Positions 9,460-17,762 of a stretch of 64,000 nucleotides of DNA are shown one piece after another. A program made the translations under genes and the position numbers. The DNA comes from Tenacibaculum discolor. Lineage in GTDB: Bacteria; Bacteroidota; Bacteroidia; Flavobacteriales; Flavobacteriaceae. The number at the start of each line of letters is the position of its first letter. Position 1 is the first letter of the stretch. The stretch is taken from positions 1-64,000 of the forward strand of contig NZ_RCCS01000004.1 in NCBI RefSeq assembly GCF_003664185.1, written 5' to 3'. Below the pieces are notes generated by a model. It saw only the letters and a list, made by a program, of their open reading frames with translations, did not search any database and was not told the DNA's origin.

Positions 9460-9995
9460 TCTTCTTTTTTTGATTTTATATCGATTAATGTTACTGTACT
9501 TTGTATTGGCTGATTTACAGCTATTTTATTTCCATCTCCTGTTACTCCAAAAGCTCTATACGATGGAATGACAAATGTAATAGTTTCTCCTTTTTTCATC
9601 AACTTTATTCCATCTTGTAATGCAGGAATAAAATCTTCTTTATCTACTTTATAACTTCTCTCCTTTGTTTCATAAAGAACATCTCCATTAAGGTCAGTTA
9701 TATTGTATGACAACATTACCAAATCTTCAACTTGTGGAGAATTTGAATTTAAAGTATCTTTAGTTACATAAGTATACCAAAAACCATTAGGCGAACTTTT
9801 ATATTCTCTAACAGTATCTTTAGTTACCCATTCTTCTAAACGTTGTTTTTCTAAAGCATTTAGTTTTTTATTCTCTTTGAGAACTTCTTTATAAAAATTT
9901 GTTGTACCGTGTTGCTTTGGTCTTCTCGCCTGTGGCTCTTTACAAGATACCATTACCAAAACCAAAAGAACAAAAAGTGTTATTTTATGCTTCAT
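9456..9995 (-). CDS. gldI: Gliding-motility-associated peptidyl-prolyl isomerase GldI
   Basis: A 179-residue FKBP-type lipoprotein (lipobox VSC, Cys18) with the FKBP core at about 85-175 ([41 protein letters not shown]). The position directly downstream of a DHH phosphoesterase matches the gldI locus I know from Flavobacterium. GldI is needed for gliding in some flavobacteria, presumably by folding motility and type IX secretion parts at the cell envelope. The start overlaps nrnA by 11 bp. Confidence 0.9.
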   Translation of the reverse strand: MKHKITLFVLLVLVMVSCKEPQARRPKQHGTTNFYKEVLKENKKLNALEKQRLEEWVTKDTVREYKSSPNGFWYTYVTKDTLNSNSPQVEDLVMLSYNITDLNGDVLYETKERSYKVDKEDFIPALQDGIKLMKKGETITFVIPSYRAFGVTGDGNKIAVNQPIQSTVTLIDIKSKKEE

Positions 9996-11013
9996 ACGAA
10001 TTTTCTAACTCTTGTTGGTATGTAGGTAATAACGACTTAAATCTCTCTATCGTATTTTCCATATTATCATCACTTCTACCTCCTGCTGCATTATCATGTC
10101 CTCCTCCATTAAAATAGTTGCGAGCAAACTGGTTTACAGAAAACTTCCCTTTTGAGCGGAAAGATATTTTTACAATCCCCTGTTCTTCATCTTCTATAAA
10201 AATAGCTGCAAATACAATTCCTTTCAAAGATAACGCATAATTCACAACTCCTTCTGTGTCTCCTTTTTCGTAGTGAAATTGTTTTTTCTCTTCTTCAGTT
10301 AAAGTGATAAAAGCTGTTTTGTATTCTGGTAAAACTTTCATATTACTCAAAGCTTGCCCTAATAACAATAACCTATTGTAAGAGTTTGCATCATGAACAT
10401 TGCTATGAATTCTATCATTTTCAGCTCCTTTATCTATTAAATCTGCAATAACTCTATGAGTAGTACTAGTTGTAGACCTAAAACGGAAAGAACCTGTATC
10501 GGTCATAATACCTGTATATAAACAAGTAGCTATATTTTCATCTATCAAATCAACATCTCCCATCATTTCAATAAAGTTGTATACCATTTGACATGTTGAA
10601 GACATAGATGTATCAGAATACATATACATAAAATCATCTGGTTGTTGATGATGATCTATCAAAGCAAAATCATTCTCATATTGCTCTAACGTGTTTTGCA
10701 TATCATTTCCAACTCTGTGCAATGCATTAAAGTCTAATAAAAAAATAATATCAGACTTCGATAAGGCTTTGACGGATTGTTTGTTTTGACGATCAAAACG
10801 TTTTACGGTTTTTGACCCAGGAACCCAATGTAAAAAATCAGGGTACTCGTTTGGCATTAACACCTGAGTAGTGTGTCCTTTTTTATCTAAATAATGTTTC
10901 AATCCTAACGTCGAACCTATTGCATCTCCATCAGGATTTCTATGCCCAATTATCACAACATTTCTAGGTTCTGACAAGAATTCTTGCAGTTCTGTAAAGT
11001 GTTTCAAAATCAT
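9985..11013 (-). CDS. nrnA: DHH/DHHA1 phosphoesterase, NrnA-like (oligoribonuclease / pAp phosphatase)
   Basis: A 342-residue cytosolic enzyme. The DHH domain shows IGHRNPDGDAIGS, LLDFNALHRVG and the name-giving IDHHQQPDDF; the DHHA1 domain carries VKISFRSKGKFSVNQFA and the GGGHDNAAGG substrate-binding motif. The family degrades nanoRNAs and 3'-phosphoadenosine 5'-phosphate with Mn2+. It is the first gene of a five-gene operon that goes on to gldI and further isomerases. On the minus strand a TATATTCG element lies just upstream. Confidence 0.9.
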   Translation of the reverse strand: MILKHFTELQEFLSEPRNVVIIGHRNPDGDAIGSTLGLKHYLDKKGHTTQVLMPNEYPDFLHWVPGSKTVKRFDRQNKQSVKALSKSDIIFLLDFNALHRVGNDMQNTLEQYENDFALIDHHQQPDDFMYMYSDTSMSSTCQMVYNFIEMMGDVDLIDENIATCLYTGIMTDTGSFRFRSTTSTTHRVIADLIDKGAENDRIHSNVHDANSYNRLLLLGQALSNMKVLPEYKTAFITLTEEEKKQFHYEKGDTEGVVNYALSLKGIVFAAIFIEDEEQGIVKISFRSKGKFSVNQFARNYFNGGGHDNAAGGRSDDNMENTIERFKSLLPTYQQELENSYEA

Positions 11014-11103
11014 AAAAGGCGAATATACAAATTAATGCTATATTAACCTTTTTATGTATTTTTTTTTGTTCCTTCACTCAAAAATAAAATTACAATCACC
11101 TTT

Positions 11104-12102
11104 ATGAAATTTACTAATTCATTTATATTATTAGTAGCCTTTTCTCTATCCTCTTTTAGCCAAGAAACATTTACAATTGCTTTTGGTTCTTGTAACAATC
11201 AGAGACTTAACAATCCTTTTTGGGAAGATATTCTATCTCTTAGTCCAGATATATGGATATGGGGAGGAGACAACATTTATGCAGACACCAACAATATGCG
11301 TAAAATGAAACGTATGTATAAAACTCAAAAAAAGGTTAAAGGGTATAAAGAGTTAACCTCTAAAATTCCAATTCTTGCTACATGGGACGATCATGATTAT
11401 GGTAAAAATGATGGAGGCATAGAATTTAAAATGAAAGATGAAAGTCAACAATTATTTTTAGATTTTTTAGGCGTACCCAAAAACTCTTCTAGAAGAAAAC
11501 AAAAAGGTGTTTATCACTCAAAAACTTTTAAAACAGAAAATGGTAGTGTTAAAGTTGTTGTTTTAGATACTCGTTATTTTAGAACTTCGCTTACCAAAGG
11601 AACAAACGAGCAACGTTTTAAACCTAATAAATATAATGAGGGTAATATTTTAGGAGAAACTCAATGGAAGTGGCTTAACAATGAGCTAATAAACTCTAAC
11701 GCAACCTTCACTATAATAGTTAGTAGTATTCAAATACTATCTAAAGAACACGGATTTGAAAAATGGGCAAACTTTCCTCATGAAGTAGACAAATTATTCA
11801 GTTTGATTCAAAAATCAACAAATACAAATGTAATTCTTCTTTCTGGTGATCGACATATTTCCGAATTTTCTAAGACTATCATTGACGGAGTAAAGTATCC
11901 AATTATTGATTTTACTTCAAGCGGATTAACACATGCCTCTTCTTCATTTACCTCTGAAAAAAACAACTTCAGAATTGGTAATGTAGTTAACTCTTTAAGC
12001 TATGGCACGTTACTTTTAGATTTAAAAACTAAAAAAGTTAGTTTTCAAATGCGAGGCAAAAACGGGGTTATCTTACAAGAAATCAACCAAATATATCCTT
12101 AA
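11104..12102 (+). CDS. Alkaline phosphatase D-like secreted metallophosphoesterase
   Basis: This 332-residue protein has a signal peptide at about 1-20. Metal-binding motifs of the PhoD family are clear: GSCNNQR, WGGDNIYAD, ATWDDHDYGKND, VLDTRYFR and LLSGDRHISEF. PhoD-type enzymes are Ca/Fe-dependent phosphodiesterases/phosphatases outside the cytoplasm. It is divergent from nrnA with a 90-bp gap. It is shorter than classic PhoD because it lacks the N-terminal beta domain. Confidence 0.88.
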   Translation: MKFTNSFILLVAFSLSSFSQETFTIAFGSCNNQRLNNPFWEDILSLSPDIWIWGGDNIYADTNNMRKMKRMYKTQKKVKGYKELTSKIPILATWDDHDYGKNDGGIEFKMKDESQQLFLDFLGVPKNSSRRKQKGVYHSKTFKTENGSVKVVVLDTRYFRTSLTKGTNEQRFKPNKYNEGNILGETQWKWLNNELINSNATFTIIVSSIQILSKEHGFEKWANFPHEVDKLFSLIQKSTNTNVILLSGDRHISEFSKTIIDGVKYPIIDFTSSGLTHASSSFTSEKNNFRIGNVVNSLSYGTLLLDLKTKKVSFQMRGKNGVILQEINQIYP

Positions 12103-12125
12103 CTTGCTAATAACATTAAAAAGTG

Positions 12126-12133
12126 TATTTTTG
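12126..12133 (+). promoter_or_regulatory. -7 element of the ndk promoter
   Basis: TATTTTTG fits TAnnTTTG and leaves a leader of about 70 nt before ndk. The leader contains TATGCGAAGTTAGCATA (12142-12158), a short hairpin. Confidence 0.55.
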
Positions 12134-12210
12134 CGCCGATTTATGCGAAGTTAGCATAAGCAACAACAATTAAGGAATTTATCATTTACTGATATTTATT
12201 ACATTTAATA

Positions 12211-12630
12211 ATGGCAACAAATAGAACTTTTACAATGATTAAACCAGATGCTGTAGAAAACGGACATACTGGTGCAATTTTAGAAAAAATTAATGCTGCA
12301 GGTTTCAGAATCGTAGCTATGAAAAAAACACAGATGACTAAGCGTGATGCTGAGACTTTTTATGGAGTACACAGTGAGCGTCCTTTCTTTGGTGAATTAG
12401 TTGAGTTTATGACTCGCGGACCAATCATCGCTGCTATCTTAGAAAAAGACAACGCTGTTGAAGATTTTAGAACTTTAATCGGTGCTACAAACCCAGCTGA
12501 AGCTGCTGAAGGAACTATCCGTCAGTTATATGCTACTTCTATTGGTGAAAATGCAGTACATGGTTCTGATTCTGATGAAAACGCAGCTATCGAAGGTGCT
12601 TTCCACTTTTCTGGTAGAGAAATGTTTTAA
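12211..12630 (+). CDS. ndk: Nucleoside diphosphate kinase
   Basis: A 139-residue cytosolic enzyme that transfers the gamma phosphate between NTPs and NDPs. The motif [12 protein letters not shown] and the active-site [12 protein letters not shown] with phospho-acceptor His117 are intact, and the length is typical. It is monocistronic between its own promoter and a strong terminator. Confidence 0.97.
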   Translation: MATNRTFTMIKPDAVENGHTGAILEKINAAGFRIVAMKKTQMTKRDAETFYGVHSERPFFGELVEFMTRGPIIAAILEKDNAVEDFRTLIGATNPAEAAEGTIRQLYATSIGENAVHGSDSDENAAIEGAFHFSGREMF

Positions 12631-12659
12631 TTCTTAGAAAGAAAAAACTTTATATATTG

Positions 12660-12692
12660 AACTCGTTACATAATTGTAACGAGTTTTTTTTG
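12660..12692 (+). terminator. ndk terminator
   Basis: Perfect stem AACTCGTTACA (12660-12670), loop TAAT, complement (12675-12685), then a run of T. The terminator at 13323-13356 is very similar. Confidence 0.92.
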
Positions 12693-12829
12693 TTTAATAC
12701 TCTATATATAACACTTAGCTTTTATTCTAAAAACAATCATTCCTTCCATTAAGAAAGTATAAAACAAACACTTAACATTTAATCTTTCTTTTATCCAGCA
12801 ACTTCCTTTTAAAAAGCTTTTATATTACC

Positions 12830-12837
12830 TAGTTTTG
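12830..12837 (+). promoter_or_regulatory. -7 element upstream of the 135-residue protein gene
   Basis: TAGTTTTG fits TAnnTTTG, about 50 bases before the start at 12889. The rest of 12693-12888 is AT-rich spacer. Confidence 0.5.
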
Positions 12838-12888
12838 CCTTCCGCTTAAAAAAGCAGAAAAATAATTCTACAACTTAAAATTAAAAAA

Positions 12889-13296
12889 ATGGCAAAAGAT
12901 CAAGACCCAAAAGAAGCAATTCAACAAACAAAAAAAGTAGTATCAGGAGGTATAGTTGGCTGGCTAACAAAACTATTCTTAGGTAAAAGTTTTGTTGATG
13001 AAACAAACGACATACTTGAAGCTTCTGAAGCTCAAATTGATTTAGTTGGTAAACAACAAAGATTAATTACAGAAGGAATACCTGCTAAAGCTAAAGTTTC
13101 TCTAGTACAAGACACAGGATCATTAGTGAATTTCGATCCTATTATTCTGTTAAGCCTTCATGTTGAGTCAGCATCTGGTGAAAACTTTGATATTAGCACC
13201 ACAACGCAAGTATCTAAACTATCTATACCTAAAGTTGGAGAAACAATTAATATCAAATATGATCCTAATGAAAAATCATCAATCGTTATTGTTTAG
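12889..13296 (+). CDS. Hypothetical cytosolic protein with a GxPAxAxV beta domain
   Basis: A 135-residue protein with no signal peptide. The first 60 residues are helical (AIQQTKKVVSGGIVGWLTKLFLG). The second half carries GIPAKAKVSLVQDTGSLVN, then LSLHVESASGE and VGETINIKYDPNEKSSI. This is the pattern of a small beta-barrel domain seen in many bacterial proteins of unknown role (G-x-PA-x-A-x-V, DTG, DP). It stands alone with its own promoter and terminator. No function can be assigned. Confidence 0.7.
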   Translation: MAKDQDPKEAIQQTKKVVSGGIVGWLTKLFLGKSFVDETNDILEASEAQIDLVGKQQRLITEGIPAKAKVSLVQDTGSLVNFDPIILLSLHVESASGENFDISTTTQVSKLSIPKVGETINIKYDPNEKSSIVIV

Positions 13297-13322
13297 CTTC
13301 AACTCAATAGAGAAATAACAAT

Positions 13323-13356
13323 AAAAAACTCGTTGCTTAATTGTAGCGAGTTTTTT
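13323..13356 (+). terminator. Terminator resembling that of ndk
   Basis: Stem AAAAAACTCG (13323-13332) with CGAGTTTTTT (13347-13356); the inner TTGC/GTAG extends it with G-T pairs. Sequence and loop nearly repeat the ndk terminator 660 bp upstream. Confidence 0.85.
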
Positions 13357-13391
13357 ATTTTTAATTTAGCTTGAGTCTCACTTTAATTTAC

Positions 13392-13458
13392 AATAACTTC
13401 GCTAACGGTGAATATAAATCATTAAAACGGATTCATATTCTTAAAAAAGTTATCAAAC
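13392..13458 (+). other. attC-like site a (5' side of the esterase cassette)
   Basis: AATAACTTCGCTAAC (13392-13406, R''-like) is followed by a hairpin GAATATAAATC (13410-13420) with GATTCATATTC (13430-13440) and then GTTATCAAAC (13449-13458, R'-like) 14 bases before the esterase ATG. The R''-like sequence is complementary at 14 of 15 bases to GTTAACGAAGTTATT at 14454-14468, on the far side of the gene. The R'-like sequence matches the complement of GTTTAGTAAC (14326-14335) at 8 of 10. This is the layout expected if an attC-bearing cassette inserted at a resident site. Confidence 0.55.
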
Positions 13459-13472
13459 ATATAAAGAAAACT

Positions 13473-14297
13473 ATGAGAAGTCTGACATTTGTAATTTTAT
13501 ATATTCTTTCAGGAGTACAAACGACATTTGGACAGAATGAAACAGATATTATAATGAGAAGTAAGTTTGTTATTAAATCTAATATTTTAGATGAAGAAAG
13601 AACCTGTTTAATAAGCCTTCCTGATTCATACAATGAATCATCTGAAGTTGATAAAAGATATCCAGTTATAATATTATTGGATGGAAATACTCATTTTAAA
13701 ATAGCATCTGGAATATTACATTTTATGAGTTCTAATAGGAATCAAAACAATTTAATGCCTGAAAGTATTATTATAGCCATAGAGAATGTTGACCGTGAAC
13801 GGGATTTTACTGTTACAAAAATTAAGACCAAACGACCTAATAATATGGGAGGTGGGAGGATCTTTTTGAATTTCATTGAGAAAGAACTATTACCTTATAT
13901 TGATAAAAAATACAAGACAAAACCTTTTAGAACTCTCATTGGACACTCTTTAGGAGGACTACTTACACTAAATTCCTACATGGATAAAAATAGTGTATTC
14001 AATGCTTACATTTCTATAGACCCAAGTATTTGGTGGAATGAGGAGATGATGAAAAATAAGGTTGATGCTATTTCTTCAATATCATTAGACAAAAAACTTT
14101 ATATCGCTACTGCCAATCAAGGAGAGGCTAATTACAAAAGAAATAAACAAAGACACGACTCTATTTATACTTTAATAAAAAAGAAATCAGATAAACCGCT
14201 AAATATCGAAATAGAATATTTTGAAAATGAAAACCATCGCTCTGTACCATTAATAGCTCTGTATCAAGGGTTAAAATACCTTAACCAAGAGGAGTGA
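13473..14297 (+). CDS. Secreted alpha/beta hydrolase, esterase D/Fes type (cassette-borne)
   Basis: The ATG at 13473 is preferred over one 102 bp upstream because it gives a proper signal peptide (RSLTFVILYILSGVQTTFGQ) and has an A-rich leader. The 274-residue protein is a putative esterase (PF00756-like): IILLDGNTHF, then nucleophile Ser159 in LIGHSLGGLL, SIDPSIWWNE and a C-terminal His in ENENHRSVP. Such enzymes cleave esters such as siderophore lactones or S-formylglutathione; the substrate here is unknown. The gene lies precisely between two attC-like sites and looks like an acquired single-gene cassette. Confidence 0.82.
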   Translation: MRSLTFVILYILSGVQTTFGQNETDIIMRSKFVIKSNILDEERTCLISLPDSYNESSEVDKRYPVIILLDGNTHFKIASGILHFMSSNRNQNNLMPESIIIAIENVDRERDFTVTKIKTKRPNNMGGGRIFLNFIEKELLPYIDKKYKTKPFRTLIGHSLGGLLTLNSYMDKNSVFNAYISIDPSIWWNEEMMKNKVDAISSISLDKKLYIATANQGEANYKRNKQRHDSIYTLIKKKSDKPLNIEIEYFENENHRSVPLIALYQGLKYLNQEE

Positions 14298-14325
14298 TTT
14301 CGAAGCTAGCAATATCAAAAAATAC

Positions 14326-14468
14326 GTTTAGTAACACCGTGTATAATTCATTGCTAGTATTCACCTAATTACGAAAATTCTCACGGATTTTCTATTCGAT
14401 TTGTATTTACTAAAATTAGCTACTGAAACACATAATAAAATCATACACAAAACGTTAACGAAGTTATT
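14326..14468 (+). other. attC-like site b (3' side of the esterase cassette)
   Basis: Outer cores GTTTAGTAAC (14326-14335) and GTTAACG (14454-14460) enclose an imperfect inverted repeat, GTGTATAATTCATT (14339-14352) against AATAAAATCATACAC (14434-14448). The left half is homologous to site e at 50568-50620 beyond the arms (shared ATTGC, CCT and CGAAAATT blocks). No gene lies in 14298-14482. Confidence 0.55.
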
Positions 14469-14482
14469 AACCATTTTAAAAC

Positions 14483-14782
14483 CTAAACTAACATCAACTT
14501 TTTAACGAGTTCCTCTCCTATTTCCTCATTAATCATACGTATAATCTTATCTTTTCCATAGCTTAATTCTTCTCTCAATACAGAAGAAGATAAACGAACA
14601 ATTAAGGTTCCGTTTTGTAATTTTACCTCACTTGTATAAGAAGCTACTCCCGCACCCATCAGTTTTTCCCAAGCTTCGTCAATATGAATTTTTTGAAACC
14701 CCTTTTTTAGTTTATTGTTCTCTTGGATAAAACTTCCCATCAAGTCTTTTAATGAAAAACTATCATTTTCTCTTTTAGCCAT
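14483..14782 (-). CDS. DUF721/DciA-like protein
   Basis: A 99-residue protein with the DUF721 pattern: EAWEKLMGAGVASYTSEVKLQNGTLIVRLSSSVLREELSYGKDKII. This family includes DciA, the ancestral helicase-loader partner of DnaB, but the short form coded beside recF in Bacteroidota has no proven role. It follows recF by 37 bp in the same orientation, so a link to replication or repair is plausible. Confidence 0.82.
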   Translation of the reverse strand: MAKRENDSFSLKDLMGSFIQENNKLKKGFQKIHIDEAWEKLMGAGVASYTSEVKLQNGTLIVRLSSSVLREELSYGKDKIIRMINEEIGEELVKKLMLV

Positions 14783-14819
14783 TAGTTTTATTTTTTTTCT
14801 TACTTAAACAGTAACAACA

Positions 14820-15899
14820 TTATAACTTAAAAATCTGATATTCTTGGTTACTCTTTTTTATCACCTCTTCTGTTCTATCAGCATGCGTATCAGTAATAAA
14901 AATTTGTCCAAATTCATCACTATTTACTAAATCAACGATTTGAGCAACTCGATTTTCATCTAACTTATCAAAAATATCATCCAATAATAAAATTGGAGTA
15001 ACGTTTGATTGCTTTTTAATAAACTCAAACTGTGCTAACTTTAATGCTATTAAATACGATTTTTGCTGTCCTTGTGAACCAAATTTTTTAATAGGATGTT
15101 CCTCTATTTCAAAATTTAAATCATCTTTATGAATTCCAACAGATGTATACTGTAGCATCTTATCTTTCTCTAAATTTTGTTGCAACAAAACTTCTAAAGA
15201 CACATCGTGTAGCTGACTTTTATAACGCAAATTTACTTCTTCATTTGCTCCAGAAATAATTTTATGCTTATCATTAAAAATAGGCACAAACTCTTCTAAA
15301 AAAGTTTTTCTTTTGTTATAAATAACCGTTCCATACTCAATTAGTTGCTCATCGTATACTTTTAAATTTAACGCATCAAATGTTCTATTTGCAGCAAAAT
15401 ACTTCAACAATGCATTTCGCTGACTCACAGTTTTAGTATACGAAATTAAAGTTTGTAAGTATTTCTTGTCTTGTTGAGAAATTACTCCGTCAATAAATTT
15501 ACGACGAGTTTCGCTTCCTTCAACAATTAAATCCCTATCCGCAGGAGAAATAATCACCAACGGCAACTGTCCTATATGTTCAGAAAACTTTTCATAGGCT
15601 TTCCCGTTACGTTTCAATACTTTTTTTTGACCTCTTTTTAAAGAGCAAATAATTTTTTCTTGTCGATTATTTAATAAATAATCTCCTTCTACCATAAAAA
15701 AGTCTTGACCATGACGAATATTCTGTCCAGCTATCGAATTAAAGTAACTTTTAGCAAATGACAGATAATAAATTGCATCTAACACATTGGTTTTTCCAAT
15801 ACCATTATTTCCCACAAAGCAGTTAATTTTCTTTTGAAAATCAAAAGTTTGCGATTCAATATTCTTAAAATTAACCAAAGATAGTTTTTGCAAATACAT
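14820..15899 (-). CDS. recF: DNA replication/repair protein RecF
   Basis: A 359-residue SMC-like ATPase that loads RecA at gaps with RecO and RecR. Walker A is GNNGIGKT (30-37) in the context [26 protein letters not shown]. The signature region reads [18 protein letters not shown], and Walker B is [16 protein letters not shown]. Length is normal. It is transcribed divergently from the TPR gene at 16014, with TAATTTGCGC on the minus strand in the shared gap. Confidence 0.97.
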   Translation of the reverse strand: MYLQKLSLVNFKNIESQTFDFQKKINCFVGNNGIGKTNVLDAIYYLSFAKSYFNSIAGQNIRHGQDFFMVEGDYLLNNRQEKIICSLKRGQKKVLKRNGKAYEKFSEHIGQLPLVIISPADRDLIVEGSETRRKFIDGVISQQDKKYLQTLISYTKTVSQRNALLKYFAANRTFDALNLKVYDEQLIEYGTVIYNKRKTFLEEFVPIFNDKHKIISGANEEVNLRYKSQLHDVSLEVLLQQNLEKDKMLQYTSVGIHKDDLNFEIEEHPIKKFGSQGQQKSYLIALKLAQFEFIKKQSNVTPILLLDDIFDKLDENRVAQIVDLVNSDEFGQIFITDTHADRTEEVIKKSNQEYQIFKL

Positions 15900-15981
15900 G
15901 AATAAGCCTTGTTACTATAAAGAAAGCGCAAATTATCGAAAATTTACGAAAAAACGACTTTTAAAATCCAATTAAAAAAAC

Positions 15982-15989
15982 TATTTTTG
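15982..15989 (+). promoter_or_regulatory. -7 element of the TPR-ribH operon
   Basis: TATTTTTG fits TAnnTTTG, 25 bases before the start at 16014. Confidence 0.55.
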
Positions 15990-16013
15990 TCGCCACTAAT
16001 TTTTTAAGCAACT

Positions 16014-16796
16014 ATGGCTACATACAAGAAAAGAGGTTACAAACCTAAGAAAGAAAAGGTTACAAAAGAAGTAGAAGAAACATTTGATGAAACACAAAGT
16101 ACTACAGCTGAAGTATTTAACACTTTAGATGATACTGCGAACAAATCAGAGGAATGGATTGAAAAAAATAGCAAGCCATTATTTTACGGATTAGTAGCTG
16201 TTGCAGCTTTAATTTTAGTGTACTTAGCTTACAATAAATTTCTTGCTGAGCCAACACAACAAGAAGCTTCTAACGAACTAGCTTATCCTCGTACTTTCTT
16301 TGAAAAAGCAAGTACATCTGCAGGTGCTATTGCTGACTCATTGTACACATTAGGCTTAGAGGGCGGTGATGGTAAATATGGTTTTATTGATATTGCTGAT
16401 CAATTTGGAGGAACAAAAGCAGGAAACTTAGCAAACTACTATGCAGGTATTTCTTACTTAAAAATGAAAAAATACGAAGAAGCTATCGAGTATTTAAGTG
16501 ATTTTAGTTCTGACGATGAGTTATTAGGACCTACTGCTTTAGGAGCTATTGGTGATGCTTTTGCTGATATTAACCAGCCTGAAGATGCTTTAGATTACTA
16601 TCAAAAAGCAGCTAACAAAAAAGACAATCAATTTACTACTCCTCTATTTTTATTCAAAGCAGCTCAAGTTGCAATGAACTTAAAAGAGTATGGTAAAGCT
16701 GAAAAATTTTATACAACCATTAAAGAAAAATACGCTGATTCTGATCAAGGAAGAGATATTGAAAAATATATCAACAGTGCAAAATACGCTCAATAA
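16014..16796 (+). CDS. Membrane-anchored tetratricopeptide repeat protein (YfgM-like)
   Basis: A 260-residue protein with a basic and acidic cytosolic tail (1-55), one transmembrane helix at about 56-73 (LFYGLVAVAALILVYLAY) and TPR-type helices to the end (YYAGISYLKMKKYEEAIEYL, AIGDAFADINQPEDALDYYQKAANKK). This layout resembles YfgM/YbgF-type scaffold proteins at the periplasmic face. Its stop overlaps the ribH start by one base, so the two are co-translated; why they are paired is unclear. Confidence 0.82.
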   Translation: MATYKKRGYKPKKEKVTKEVEETFDETQSTTAEVFNTLDDTANKSEEWIEKNSKPLFYGLVAVAALILVYLAYNKFLAEPTQQEASNELAYPRTFFEKASTSAGAIADSLYTLGLEGGDGKYGFIDIADQFGGTKAGNLANYYAGISYLKMKKYEEAIEYLSDFSSDDELLGPTALGAIGDAFADINQPEDALDYYQKAANKKDNQFTTPLFLFKAAQVAMNLKEYGKAEKFYTTIKEKYADSDQGRDIEKYINSAKYAQ

Positions 16797-17302
16797 TGGC
16801 AACAACAAATTTATCTTATTACGATAAAGCAACAATCCCAAATGCGAAACCTTTTCGATTTGGGATTGTTGTTTCAGAATGGAATCCTGAAATCACTAAA
16901 AACCTTCACAAAGGTGCTATTGAAACTTTACTAGATTGTGGAGCTACTGAAGAAAACATCGTCTCATGGGATGTTCCTGGTAGTTTCGAATTAGTATATG
17001 GATGCAAAAAAATGATCGAAACACAAAAACTTGACGCTATCATAGCCATTGGGAATGTGATTCAAGGTGAAACCAAACATTTCGATTTTGTATGTGAAGG
17101 TGTAACACAAGGAATTGTAGACTTAAACATTAAATACGATGTTCCTGTGATCTTCTGTGTATTGACTGATAACACTAAGCAACAATCTATTGATCGTTCG
17201 GGCGGTAAATTAGGAAATAAAGGAATTGAATGTGCAGTAGCAGCTGTTAAAATGGCAGCAATTAAAAATCAAGAACGTCCATCAAGTTCATTAGGTTTTT
17301 AA
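16796..17302 (+). CDS. ribH: 6,7-dimethyl-8-ribityllumazine synthase
   Basis: A 168-residue cytosolic enzyme for the penultimate step of riboflavin synthesis. Motifs include FGIVVSEWNPEIT, PGSFELVYGCK, GNVIQGETKHFDFVCEG and VPVIFCVLTDNT. The usual catalytic His is in TKHFDF. It forms icosahedral shells in many bacteria. It is coupled to the TPR gene and followed by a strong terminator. Confidence 0.97.
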   Translation: MATTNLSYYDKATIPNAKPFRFGIVVSEWNPEITKNLHKGAIETLLDCGATEENIVSWDVPGSFELVYGCKKMIETQKLDAIIAIGNVIQGETKHFDFVCEGVTQGIVDLNIKYDVPVIFCVLTDNTKQQSIDRSGGKLGNKGIECAVAAVKMAAIKNQERPSSSLGF

Positions 17303-17329
17303 TTTATTCTCTTTTAGATAAACATTATT

Positions 17330-17365
17330 AAAAAGCGTCTAGGTTGCACAATCTAGACGCTTTTT
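17330..17365 (+). terminator. ribH terminator
   Basis: Stem AAAAAGCGTCTAG (17330-17342) with its complement at 17353-17365, ending in a T-run. Confidence 0.9.
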
Positions 17366-17410
17366 AACTTTAATTTATACACTTTTTTTGACCACCTCTC
17401 TATAATTCAG

Positions 17411-17418
17411 TAACTTTG
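17411..17418 (+). promoter_or_regulatory. -7 element of the mutL-rhomboid operon
   Basis: TAACTTTG fits TAnnTTTG about 60 bases before the start at 17480. Confidence 0.5.
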
Positions 17419-17479
17419 GAACTCGTCTTATTTGGTGTGATTTTTGTTCCACTTAAGCTATTAAAGAAGCAACAATTTT

Positions 17480-17758
17480 ATGGGATTTATCAAAAGAGAA
17501 AATAAAAAGTTCGATTACAAACCTCGTTATTATAAAGGGGACAGTAATCCTTATCAAGTAAAACATAAATTTGATGAGTATAGAACTACTGTTGGAAAAA
17601 GAAAAAGTTTAAAGGGAAAGTTTAATGCTGCTTTTGACGAGTTTAAAGATTCTGGTTATAAACTGAATAAAACTATAGTAGTTATAGCCTTGGTTTTAAC
17701 ACTAATATTTTTATTTATTATTGATTTTGACCTTTCAATCTTTTTCCCAAAAAAATAA
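17480..17758 (+). CDS. Small basic single-pass membrane protein (family often misnamed riboflavin synthase subunit beta)
   Basis: A 92-residue protein with a basic cytosolic part (KRENKKFDYKPRYYKGDSNPY) and one C-terminal transmembrane helix (TIVVIALVLTLIFLFIIDF). I recall that similar flavobacterial proteins carry the label riboflavin synthase subunit beta, apparently because they lie next to ribH. Nothing in the sequence supports catalysis. It sits 4 bp before mutL. Its function is unknown. Confidence 0.75.
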   Translation: MGFIKRENKKFDYKPRYYKGDSNPYQVKHKFDEYRTTVGKRKSLKGKFNAAFDEFKDSGYKLNKTIVVIALVLTLIFLFIIDFDLSIFFPKK

Positions 17759-17762
17759 TTAA

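Noticed and set aside
13371..13472. Upstream ATG of the esterase gene
   Set aside because: It would put attC-like site a inside the protein and hide a good signal peptide that starts at 13473.
17480..17758. Riboflavin synthase beta subunit
   Set aside because: The protein is a basic single-pass membrane protein; the true lumazine synthase is ribH at 16796-17302.
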